From positions 400,001 to 464,000 of the forward strand of contig JBAHVR010000282.1 of assembly GCA_036898135.1 (NCBI GenBank): DNA of 64,000 nucleotides. Reading direction: 5' to 3'. The DNA is from Oncomelania hupensis. Lineage: Eukaryota; Mollusca; Gastropoda; Littorinimorpha; Pomatiopsidae. The position numbers and the translations under genes were made by a program. The notes below the pieces were generated by a model. It did no database searches. It was not told the origin of the DNA and saw nothing but the letters and a program-made list of their open reading frames with translations. Below are positions 35,276 through 45,399 of this stretch, one piece after another (within the stretch, counting starts at the first letter, position 1; each line of letters begins with the position of its first letter).

Positions 35276-36161
35276 TTTACCTCACATCCATACTCCTGTG
35301 TGGATCATACCAACTTGTAATCACTAAAAACAGTTTACTTCAATGAAAAATTGGTTTTGACGCTTCTGGAATTAAACACTCGTTCACTGGCACATAAGGC
35401 AAGTTACTTAGCTCACAGCCTGTAATACACTTAAGTGAGATCTAGAGAAGCAAAACTGTAAAGCATTTCAGTTACAATCGCAATACAGTTTTAACAACAA
35501 ACAAACAAAAACACACACAAAAATTATGACAAGCATTAAAGAAAAAAGAAAGAAATGACTTCTATATAGCTCACTTATAAGCTCAGAGAGCTTTTTAAAG
35601 CGCAGGCCACTACTATCCAGCAATCACAAAATAGTTTGCTGAAGTCCTATCACAGTTCTCCATTATGCTGAGATTGGAAATAATCACGCCTTAAGACCAT
35701 CAAAATCACGCCTTAGAATCGCTGATCAGCTGTGAAGAATAGGTCTTAAATGTTACAATTGGTGCAAAAAACATGTCTGAAAAAAAAAAACAATATACAG
35801 CGTGAAAAGATCCTGAAGGTATCAAAAATTAACACGGCCATGGGACTAAATTAGCTCGATGTTCACTGGTTTATCTTTAGCACTATCAACCCATCACAAA
35901 GCTCCTAAATCATCTTGCTACGATTGGGAAGTGACATAGTTTGATGTGATGTAAATTTGTGATGCATCGTATGCTGAGGTTACTTCCCTTGTTTCACTAC
36001 GAAACCATCAATCATGACATACTTCCATCTGCTTTTTCCCGCTCATTAAAATGCTTAACAAGGAGAGAACAAAATCCTTTAAATTATAAAATGAAAGTGA
36101 TTCCACTCCTTAGATTTACTGCAGATGGGGAGCCCTGACTATTATACGCTAATATACTTAC
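35276..36161 (-). other. intron 2 of the ZNF gene (inferred)
   Basis: Non-coding. The part 35340-35480 is alignable by eye with 43690-43810 (GACTGGCACA..., AGCTCA-AGCCT, CTACAATCACAATA), so intron sequence was duplicated together with the exons. Confidence 0.5.
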
Positions 36162-36365
36162 CATATTCATCAGTATCACAGTCAGGTTCTGTCTTAACTG
36201 TACACAACAGTGGGATATGTGGCTTCATCATGTCACTGTCAGGAGATGTTTTGCTTTCTGATTCTTCCTTTATGTTGAACTCACTGCCAATCACATTAGC
36301 GGTACCTCTGACAATCTGTTCACTGCTGCTGTGAGAAACACGATGGCTTTCTCTTCCTGCAATTT
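36162..36365 (-). CDS. ZNF gene, exon 2 (204 bp, acidic psi-K-x-E region)
   Basis: The acceptor is a long pyrimidine tract ending TTTAG and the donor is GAATATG then GTAAGTAT. It enters in phase 1 and reads E-IAGRESHRVSHSSSEQ, then FNIKEESESKTSPDSD and LLCTVKTEPDCDTDEY, leaving in phase 1, which fits exon 3. IKEE and VKTE are two psi-K-x-E motifs within an acidic, serine-rich context, as is common N-terminal to C2H2 arrays in invertebrate ZNF proteins. A shorter paralogue with the same donor lies at 43866-43929. Confidence 0.65.
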
Positions 36366-37017
36366 CTAAAAAAAAAAAACTGTTTTCATGTGTATATTTC
36401 CTGACAGCAAGCATAATGACGAACTGGAAAGCCATCACATGAAAACTTATATGTTTTCCTCCCACCTAAATATTACAGGTGATACAGTAAATAAACCTCC
36501 AAAGTGCAATCAAGGATGAACAACGAACTGGTCTATTTCACTATTTCCAATTAAACAAATCCTGCAGAAACAATGTTGCCGTAGTTAAGATCCAGCACCC
36601 AGCATTCACTGCACAGTCCACACAAAAGGTCAGGAAAAAAACACACTATTTTGTTGGTGTCAGGGTGTGGGTGTGCTAAACCTGACATTTATTTTAATCC
36701 TTTTCTGTGGTACCATTCTTCAAGGAGCGCTGATGTTAACATTTGCCACCACTTTGTGACATCTCAAATGAAAAAAAAAAATATTACATTGCAGTAAAAT
36801 ACATTTTAAACAAGGACAAAATAAACGATGAGCCATTCAATTCACATAACAGTAATACGAGACTGACAGAGCTTTCCTTTTGACTGGCGTGGAAATTATA
36901 TTTTTTTGTACAGGTTGATACCACGATGTTGATCTTAATTGTCCTGTATTGGCTGTAGTTGTAAAATGCCAGTTTCCATGTTCAATGATGAATGTTTCAA
37001 CACCGGAGCCAACTCAC

Positions 37018-37216
37018 CTTGCGCATGCCACGCTTGCAATCTCATCCAGTCTACCACTGGTTCCTCAGCACTGTCAATCCCCAGCTTCGCCTCAGACAGC
37101 ACTGGACTGTCTTCGTTCTTCATAACAGAGCAATCAATGCAAACACTGAACTGCACAACCTCAACATGAAAAGGGGAAGTAATACCGAAAGTTTGCCAAG
37201 GGAAAAAGCTCTCCAT
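37018..37216 (-). CDS. ZNF gene, first coding exon
   Basis: The donor is GCGCAAG then GTGAGTTG (last exon base 37018), leaving in phase 1 so that the next codon (GAA) is split with exon 2. The exon reads MKNEDSPVLSEAKLGIDSAE and EPVVDWMRLQAWHAQ. Two starts are possible. M at 37123 (MKNED) gives a compact acidic N-terminus. M at 37216 adds 31 residues (MESFFPWQ...) and has a good Kozak context (G at -3, G at +4). No domain was recognised. The joined model would be exons 1-2-3 and the zinc-finger exon. Confidence 0.55.
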
Positions 37217-37469
37217 ACCATTATAAACTTATTCACTAACGTTTTAATAGAAAGACACCTGGCATAAAGGAAGTTTTTAAAAACATATTATAAATATAAT
37301 AATGCTTACCTGTGAAACAGTCTTTATATCAAAGGTGAATAGAACAAGCGGCTACTTATAAATTATTCAAAGAATTACTTCGGGATAGGAGGAGTTACCG
37401 AAAGAGGATTACAAAGCCAGATTGTCATTTACTAAATTAGTTTTGTATGCCTGCACGTCTGGCATATGC

Positions 37470-38364
37470 CTTACAAAAGAACAAATCTTGGATAGATGGA
37501 CAGAGTACTGCTCTGAACTTTACAACCACACACCAAACAGAAACCCATCAGTTCTAGCATGTCCAGAGAACCCAGTCACTTGTCATCACTCTTCCCAAAA
37601 AAGGTAACCTTCAGGAGTGTGAAAATTTCCGCACCATCAGACTCATCAGCGATCCCAGCAAGGTCCTTCTAAAATTAATACTCAACAGTTTGAAACCCCA
37701 AGCTGAACAAACCATAGCTGAAGAACAAGCAGGATTCAGGGCAGGGTAAAGTACCACTGAACAGATTTTCAACCTCAGAATAATCTGCAAGAAATACCTT
37801 ACATTACATTACAAGAAATACCTACAGCACCAATAACATCTATATCATGTGTATGTAGACTTCAAAAAGGCGTTTGATCGAGTCTGGCATGCAGCTCTGT
37901 GGGCAACCATGAGAGTGTACAACATCAGCCCTAAAATTATTGAAGTCATCATACAAGGCTACCAGTGCAGTCCTCCATTAGAACGCCATCGGAAACTGGT
38001 TCAGAACAACAATCGGTGTGCATCAAGGATGTCAACTCTCCTCTTCAACATCTTCCTAGAGCGCATCATGTCAGATGCCCTTGCAGATCACGAAGGCACA
38101 GTCAGCATAGGGGGTAGAGCATGCAATCTCCAACCTTCGTTTTGCGGATGACATTGATGGATTGGCTGGAGAGGAACAAGAACTTAAAACAGCTGGTGCA
38201 GAGGCTTGACACCACTTCCAGAGCCTATGGAATGGAAATAAGTGCAGAGAAGACCAAAATGATGACCAACAACACCAATCACCATGGACATCAAAGCCCA
38301 TGGCCAATCCCCCAACACAGTGCATAGCTTCAAAAATTTGGGAGCCATTGTATTAGACACTGGG
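37470..38364 (+). pseudogene. RTE-type LINE reverse transcriptase, 5' piece, broken
   Basis: Several frames joined by frameshifts and a stop give DRWTEYCSELYNH, NFRTIRLISDPSKVLLKLIL, EEQAGFRAG (then a stop), YVDFKKAFDRVWHAALW (motif A), LLFNIFLERIMSDALADHEG, SIGGRA, NLRFADDIDGLAGEEQEL (motif C, F-ADD) and ISAEKTKMMTNN, then FKNLGAIVLDTGSR. Motif B is damaged. This is RTE-clade RT. The reading is cut at 38364-38373 by a 2.2-kb TIR element and resumes at 40566. The element is dead. Confidence 0.8.
37789..37823 (+). mobile_element. tail-only retroposon insertion with 11-bp TSD
   Basis: Thirteen bases (TACATTACATTAC) lie between perfect direct repeats AAGAAATACCT (37789-37799 and 37813-37823), inside the RTE sequence. 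The insert equals the tail of retroposon R, so it looks like a reverse-transcription event that stopped in the tail. Confidence 0.65.
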
Positions 38365-38820
38365 TCCCGACAGCTAACTTGTTTTTTCCAAACTAGTTCC
38401 AGTCATTTGCTGAAAAAGGCAATCATCGAAGTCGAACGAAGCTCTCTGATGCATTATGAAATGATGTTTGCATGACTTTGACTAGTTACAACATTAAAAT
38501 GATCGCTGTTGCTTCTAATTCTGTTCAATTTACACAGATGCAACAGTAAACTTTGTTAAGATGAGCATAAGTTTTATCGACCATATTTAATTGTTGCGTC
38601 CCTTGATTTTGTTAGTTCTCACCAGTAGGCTAATAATAGCATTCCCCATTTACTGCATAGACACTGTTATATACAGTACATAGGCCTATTCTACATGATA
38701 ACAGTATAAGTCAGTCTCCGAGCAGCGAAGAAGCTTCATTAGCTGAATATAATTATTAGGCCTGTATTGTTTGTTTTATACGTAAATAAATGTATAAACT
38801 ATATCTATTCTAATTAATAC

Positions 38821-38978
38821 CAGGGATGGATTTAACCGGAAATTACCGGTTTTTTACCGGTTTGAGAATAAAAATACCGGTTGAAAAATTAGTAGCCGGT
38901 AGAGCCTACCGGTTCTTATTTTGTTTCACTGGTTTCAAAAATAAAGGAAAAGAGAAAGAAAAACAAGAGAAATGAAAA

Positions 38979-39012
<34 letters not shown>

Positions 39013-39509
39013 TAGACTGAGAGTCAGCCAGCCAGCCAGCCACGCTGATTATATGTGTTTAGGGAGTGTAGACGAGAGGGCTGCGAATGCGTTCAGTAGC
39101 CTTGCCATATTCTTTGAGGTAATTAATACAGAATGATTAAAGCATTGGCAGGCGCAAGGCTATCGTGAATAAGGATAAATTAAACTCGTGCACTTTTCGA
39201 TTTTTTCTTTCCTCATGCTCGTCAGTTTGTATTGCGACAGTGGCAGATAGACTAGTAATAATGAAGAAGCAAAAATCTTTTTTCATTTTTTGCTAAGGGG
39301 GAGAGGGGCGATAAAAGAAGTTTATGTGAAGACGAAGATGTTTCTAATGAAACAGAAAGTGCATTAACAGAGTCGCCATCTACTTATATAAAATAGTGAC
39401 GCATTATTAAGCTTTGCTATGGGTCATACCGGTTTCCATGACTGGCCTACCGGTTTGCGTTCGAGTGGGTTTGTTTACTGTCACTTCGTACCGGTTTTGC
39501 AAATCCCTA
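38821..39509. mobile_element. hAT-like MITE rich in ACCGGT motifs (candidate)
   Basis: Ends CAGGGATGGATTTAACCGG and, reversed, TAGGGATTTGCAAAACCGG match at both the terminal AGGGAT and the AACCGG block. ACCGG(T) recurs about ten times near both ends. No target duplication was found. Confidence 0.45.
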
Positions 39510-40440
39510 GGACGATCACTGTAATACAATTTAGGCCTATCTTTATAGTATTTGAATCTTTAAATTTCCGGAGAAGGACGAGTAAGCTAAGCGAAATCTT
39601 TTTTTTTTTCATAACTCGAGATCAGAGTTAAATAGTTTGTTAGGTTATTCATTGCTTACAGGGTCCATTGGACTGCAAAGAGCTGAATCAGGACCACAAA
39701 ATCAAGGCCATAACTTCGCTAATAGCAGTAGTAGTAGTAGTAAGCAGCACATTTAATTAGTAAAAACTTAAAGTTATTTATTTATTTAGTTTTGTTTGTT
39801 ATTATTTGTTATTATTATTATCATTATTTACTTTTTTTTTAAAATAGTGTGCTGCTGTGCGTGCTCAATGGTGTAAATTTGGTCAGCGACATTTTGTTTG
39901 TTTTTGCTGAAGTTGGGTGTAGCCTGAAATATTCAGATGGTGTAACTGGTTATTTTTTCTTATCGATTAACCAAAGTTTTCAGATGATTTATGGAAATGT
40001 CCGCCTGCCACGCAACATGTCTTTATACGCGTTTCTCATTAAAATACATATCATTAAAATACATAAAACAAATTCACTGTATCAGTTAAAAAGAGTAATA
40101 TTAGTTCAATAAATAATTGTTTGGTGCCTGCAATAAAAATGTCAAGTTTTTTGAGACCATTATAAACTTGCTCTGCCTTGTTGTGTTGAAGGGATATCAA
40201 CGTTTCCATAGAGCTTTACAATTGTGTCTTGGTTTTATTATTGATATAAATGTGAAATATCGTTATATGTGTGCATTATGTGTTATGTATTATTCTGCTC
40301 TTTATTACTAATTGTGTCAGTACATTAATCATCATAAAATAATAATACAAACTGCTTCAAAATGTGAATCTCGACTTGACTTACAGATTGCAGCTGTGCA
40401 GATCGAAACAGAATTATATCTAGATACAACAGCGGCTATT
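39510..40440. other. interior of the 2.2-kb element; no ORF of note
   Basis: Contains a retroposon R-like tail piece at 39648-39705 (TTACAGGGTCCATTGGACTG). The remaining short ORFs look random. Confidence 0.4.
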
Positions 40441-40565
40441 TTTATGCAAGGATGTTTCACGTAGTCCTGCAAGCATTTGTTCGTAAAACATCAGATAGAT
40501 TCGCTCGACTCGGAGAGCTTTGTTCGACTTTGATAATTGCCCTACTTTGGAAAAAACAAGTTCGC

Positions 40566-40860
40566 GTCCTGACAGGAAGTCCTCTCCAGGATAGCACAAA
40601 CAACTGCTGCCCTGGCAAGGTTGAAGCCCATTTGGAAAGACAAGACCATCAGTCTACAATCCAAGATAAGGTTGCTGCTCTCCCTTGTCATCTCCATCTT
40701 CCTATACACTTGCAAAACATGGACCTTCACAGCAGATCTACAATGAAGAATACAAAGCATAGACTAAAACACTTTCCTATACACTTGCAAAACATGGATC
40801 CTCACAGCAGATCTACAACGAAGAATACAAAGCATGGACTATAACACTTTCAAAGATGAA
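40566..40860 (+). pseudogene. RTE-type LINE RT, 3' piece
   Basis: After a frameshift the + strand reads RIAQTTAALARLKPIWKDKT, ISLQSKIRLLLSLVISIFLY and TCKTWTFTADLQ, the RT thumb region of the RTE clade and the direct continuation of the piece ending at 38364. A block of about 79 bp (TATACACTTGCAAAACATGG...) is duplicated in tandem at 40703-40860, which shifts the frame. The C-terminal RWEDNI block is missing. Confidence 0.75.
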
Positions 40861-41011
40861 GATAAAAAAGGTGGGAATGGGGTTTGGGAGAGAAAATGGA
40901 GGAGGGGGTGGGGGGTGAACTGCCTGATTACTTCCTACTTCATCACCAAGAAAATAACACTGAAGTCAGACTTCAGTCAGAAAAGTGCAGGAAACACTTA
41001 CAATTCCCAAA

Positions 41012-41691
41012 TTAACTCTTTCCCTGCCAGGCATGTTTCCACGTTTGTGCCAGACGTTTGTGCCAGACATTTCTCTGGCACCGGAAAGAAAGTTCAGTAC
41101 CTTAGGCATTTAAGCTACTGTTCTTTCAATAATAGTTGTTAAATACTAAAATAGACATATTTCATATCAAATTAAAGGTAAAAGAGTGAAGAATAAAAAA
41201 ACAACAACACAAAAATGTTAATTTGATTATGTTATTGAAATATGTGTTTTGAAAGCATGTTGATCTTTTTGAAAGGATAAAATAAAATAAAAATATTTCT
41301 ACATACCACAGTGATACAAAAAAAATTGGAGGAATAATTCCAATCACTGAATCAGTTTCACACACCAGAAAGAAAATTTATTTAGGATCAAAATACACTT
41401 TACAGTTTGAAATTATATTGATTATTAGCAGAAATTTGACACACTGTCGATTGTGCCCATCACAATGTTTAGTAAAATGCACAAAAAACACTCTAAAAAC
41501 GAATCAATTTGAAGAAACCACGCGCGTGTCGATCGAGAACGAAAGTAGAAAGAGTTATCTCTCTTTGTGGATTGGACTGCGCAAAAAACCGGAATGAAAC
41601 GGTATACTGAAATCGACGATATATCGTCGATTGGCACAAACATGGCGGCTCAGATCGACGATATATCCTCGATTGGCAGGGAAAGAGTTAA
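41012..41691. mobile_element. piggyBac-like MITE 1 (TTAA, perfect 18-bp TIR)
   Basis: TTAACTCTTTCCCTGCCA at 41012-41029 and its exact complement at 41674-41691. TTAA at each end is the piggyBac target. The right half has two copies of TCGACGATATATC(G/C)TCGAT, a palindrome. No ORF. Confidence 0.75.
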
Positions 41692-41729
41692 CAGACATCA
41701 TACAAGTGCATTTTTGCACTTGTACCTCA

Positions 41730-42418
41730 TTAACTCATTGAAGTCGCAGAGTGCCAGATTCGGCATCATTCCATAGTTGCAGGAATTTAGGCTATTTTTT
41801 TAAAAAATCACACCAAATGTACTAGACAACACAGAAACATAAAATAAATTGCAAATGAAAGCTTAAAGTATGTATCTTTAATTTCACTTACCACCAATCT
41901 GCTATAATCCTCCAGAAAAAAAATGTTGCACCAAAAGCACATCACTTTTGCCAAAAAAACACTTTTTTTAATAAGAAGCACAATACCTATATGTTGCACC
42001 GATTTTTGATATGAAAATATTTGAGTCTCTAGTTTTTATGATGTAAAAACACTGTAGAAATGAATTGTACACAAAAATAATCATGAAAGCACAATCTGAA
42101 GAGGCATTTGTCACATAACTAAAACAAAATTTTCCCAACAATCGGCGTTCAAAACGGGAAGCCATTTTGTAAACAATAAGTTGTTAGCTTTATAAAAATC
42201 GCGATATCTCAAGAGAAACTTTGTCAAAAATACGGTCAAAGTGAAGCAATCTACTCTAAAAAGACCCCTTTCAAGTATGGGTATTGCTTAGGTCCCTTGG
42301 TACTCATTTTCTGTTATAAAAAAAAAGGGAACACCCGATGTACACATAACAGAAGCACGCTCCTCCGAGGCACCGCTAGTGCCGTAGCACCGTTTCCGGC
42401 ATGACTTCAAGGAGTTAA
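41730..42418. mobile_element. piggyBac-like MITE 2 (TTAA, ~16-bp TIR)
   Basis: TTAACTCATTGAAGTC at 41730-41745 and reversed right end TTAACTCCTTGAAGTC (ending 42418), one mismatch. It lies 38 bp from MITE 1 and has a different end sequence, so it is a second family. Confidence 0.7.
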
Positions 42419-42699
42419 AGCCTGACACAACGCTTTGATCTAATGTAATGTGCAAAACAAGTAACACATCATTATAATCATGATCATCATCACTATTATT
42501 AGTATTAATACCATCCTTATCATCATACCATTATCACAGCAACTATGTGTTAAGTTTCTTGATAATGTTTAAAATAAGCCTACTTCAGTGCTGAATTTTA
42601 GGACATATAAACTACCAGTAAATTTGGATTACTGTACCACATATAACATAGTTATTGTGTTGAAGATGTGTTACAAGAAACAGCAAGTTCCATTACTAC

Positions 42700-42779
42700 C
42701 TCAGACTCCACTGGAAGTGTGTCAACGTATTTTTCCATCTTCACCCACACCATCTTTGTTTGCAATGGGGCAGTACTTT
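42700..42779 (-). CDS. paralogous 80-bp ZNF exon (copy 2)
   Basis: Same splice signals as exon 3 at 35094: acceptor TTTCTTTGTTACAG and donor GAG then GTAGTAA. Entering in phase 1 it reads STAPLQTKMVWVKMEKYVDT and LPVESE, open throughout, and exits in phase 0. VKME is again psi-K-x-E. It may be an upstream exon of the same gene, an exon of a neighbouring duplicate gene, or a relic. Confidence 0.5.
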
Positions 42780-43128
42780 CTGTAACAAAGAAATCAGAAA
42801 ATGTATCACGGATGCATGGTTTTCTATGCCAAAGGTCCCGAGTTCAAACGCTGCAGGTGACGAACGTATGTGACTTAGGTACAAGACTTTTCAGGTCACG
42901 CACCAAGTGTTTCAGTTTCCTCCCTCCCTTCAATAATGGTGTTGGATCCAGTCAATTCTTTTTTAAATCCAAAATTCAAATGTTATTTCCTTTCCGTCTT
43001 CTAATAGCCACTTTCCTTTACACCACATGTTTAAAAAGATGAATGTGTGGTTTTTGTGTTGGCTGGAGTGTGTGTAGCATGTGAACATAATTATGTGTTG
43101 ATTAAAGATTACCACTCTTCAGGAACTC

Positions 43129-43521
43129 GTGAGATTTAGCGGTCCCCCGAGGCGACTTAAAACTGGCTCGGGCGACCTCACTTTATAATTGAGCCAGCCC
43201 GCCTGGCGACCTTAAAAAAAACACCTACTTGCAGACTTTTAGAAGCTCGGTCCGAAGAGAGAGCGTTCTTAGGTCACTGTTCGTCTGCTACGAGTATGAA
43301 GCATTCGCGAGCGTTATTTCCCTTTGCCTACTTCCCTTTCGCGCCAAGCGCGCTGTGTGCTTTGTTTGTGAAAAAGACACTCGCAACAAATTACGCGTAT
43401 TGTCAAAATTTGTGTTTTATATGTGAACGATTGTCGGGCTGCCTAAAAACCATGCGGGCTACCTCACTTTACTTACTAGCTAGCTGGCAAGCTAGTTATG
43501 TCTCCTGGGTTAAATCTCACC
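43129..43521. mobile_element. possible hAT-like MITE
   Basis: GTGAGATTTAGC (left) and reversed right GTGAGATTTAAC are inverted. GGCGAC and GCTAGC-type motifs recur inside. No target duplication found. Confidence 0.3.
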
Positions 43522-43865
43522 CCTGCTCTTTGAGTCTGTTTTAGGAAGAATGCACATTTAGCATCCATTATTATAGTATCATTAATCTTCATTTATTTAC
43601 CTTTTTATTTAATCACAATTTTTTATTACTAAAGTCTGAAGGATTATGAAGTCTAAACCTGAAAAAATTATCACCCATAAAAAGATATCCCTGCCACTAC
43701 TAGAACTGAACCCTTGTTGACTGGCACACATGCATGTAACATAGCTCAGAGCCTATTCTTTACTTTAGGTCTAAAAAGGTGCAACTGTACAGTAGCTAAG
43801 CTACAATCACAATATAGATAACAACATGACAATTATTGCCAAGTATAAAACACTAATATACTTAC

Positions 43866-43929
43866 TGCATCTCTTTGTGTCACTGTCAGGCTCTGTCTTC
43901 ACTTTGCACAATTCTGCATTAGGTGACTC
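43866..43929 (-). CDS. paralogous 64-bp psi-K-x-E ZNF exon
   Basis: Acceptor ATTGATTTCAG, donor GATGCA then GTAAGTATATTAG, the same intron start as exon 2 at 36162. Entering in phase 0 it reads ESPNAELCKVKTEPDSDTKR and C, leaving in phase 1. It therefore fits between an 80-bp exon (phase 0 exit) and the next 80-bp exon (phase 1 entry). VKTEPDSDT parallels VKTEPDCDT in exon 2. Confidence 0.5.
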
Positions 43930-44044
43930 CTGAAATCAATTATGAGAATATATGTACAACAACTATCAGTACATTTGGATTACAGTACCAAACAGTTCAT
44001 GTGTTGAAGATTTTTGTAGGAGAGATAAGAAACTCGATTATTAC

Positions 44045-44117
44045 CTCAGGCTCCATTGGATATATATTATCTCTATCTTCACCAACGCTGTTTTTGTGTC
44101 CGATGGCCCACTGCTTT
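44045..44117 (-). pseudogene. paralogous ZNF exon, 73 bp, frameshifted
   Basis: Third copy of the 80-bp exon (acceptor GTTTGTTACAG, donor GAG then GTAATAATC). It begins SSGPSDTKTALVKIE, then a 7-bp deficit throws off the frame so the exit phase no longer fits the next exon. Probably a decayed duplicate. Confidence 0.5.
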
Positions 44118-45399
44118 CTGTAACAAACCAATCACCAAAAGCACATCATGGTTGAGTGCCAGAGTGGATTATAAAACTGAACACTTGCTGTCACTCACAT
44201 CAACATGTAGCAGGGTGGAGTACTGTTCCTATTATTTGAAAGTCTTCCTCACACACCACTCACATTCACTAAACCTCAAAACATACCACACACTGATTCA
44301 CTCACAAAAATGTTGGAGAGATGGAAATAATAAAATAAAAACAACAACAAATATTGAATTTAAACTGATAAGTTATATATATGTACAAATTTATTTATCT
44401 CTCTTCCAGGATGGGGAGACTTTGAAAATACAATACACACAATTTACAAATATTATGTACACGTATTCTACAGCCATTCAATATACACACTACCTTCAAA
44501 ATATCAACTTCAAGCCTAAACTCTAATGCTATTCCTAAACCTAACTACACCAGTACTAGTACTTGCATTGCCCTAATACATTCCTATAAATATCCACACA
44601 AAAAATATAAGACTACCAGCTTACTAAATAACTTCAATACTGGCAAAACCTGTAAACCTAGCCCAAAAATGCCCCACAAATAACTAACACCTGCAACTAA
44701 CTAATAAACCTAACAGTAACACCGCTAAGACTAACCAAAGGCCCACTGATACTGTGTACCGGTTTCCACCACTTCAATAAGAGCAACATACACTAATCCA
44801 TAAATAAGTACGTTTATTTTTTTTATAAATAAACCATAATTAACAAAAACAGTCAAAATATAACAACAATAATCTCATAAAGTACAAATGTAAAATGAAT
44901 AAAAAACCAAACTGACAACAAGTCAACATTCACAATTTCATCACAGCATTACTACCATTAGCAAAAACAAAATAAACCATGCACCGGTTATATTATCATC
45001 CAATATCAGCAGTGCACAATATTACCTATCAATCCTCCTATACGCTATTAAAACCACATCACATTTTTAGAAGAAACATTTCTTAAACTTTTGGCAATAT
45101 CCAGATATACTTCCCTCATACTTGTAACAGCCCAAAGTCCTTTGGCATTTTTTTTTCTTCAGTTCTTTACCTTCCATTAACGGAAAGTAAGCCATATATC
45201 CGCAGGCTGGGAAGTCTCGTCTTTCGTAGGTATGTAGGAGACCCACCAGTTTACAAAGATGAAAGAAAAGACTTCAGAGCCTGTCTGTGATATACCCACA
45301 TTGCAAAATTAAAAAAACTTTTTCCGTCGGAAATATTTAAATAATCATATCGAGAGGAGTACATCTGGAAATTGCGAAACTTTTTATACTATTCTTATT
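44118..45399. other. no gene recognised
   Basis: AT-rich, unusually rich in CTAA/CCTAA-type motifs between 44500 and 44750. No ORF or repeat ends seen. Confidence 0.4.

Larger units (their letters stand above)
38374..40565. mobile_element. 2.2-kb TIR DNA transposon inserted in the RTE LINE
   Basis: Left end CTAACTTGTTTTTTCCAAA and reversed right end GCGAACTTGTTTTTTCCAAA are inverted repeats. The homology continues inward for over 60 bp (GGCAAT-ATC-AAGTCGAAC-AAGCTCTC) with a 20-bp insert on the left. GTCCCGACAG (38364-38373) and GTCCTGACAG (40566-40575) flank it as a 9-10-bp duplication with one mismatch. That fits MULE- or hAT-type transposition. RTE coding sequence is split exactly there. 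No transposase ORF remains; the interior holds another element (38821-39509). Confidence 0.7.
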
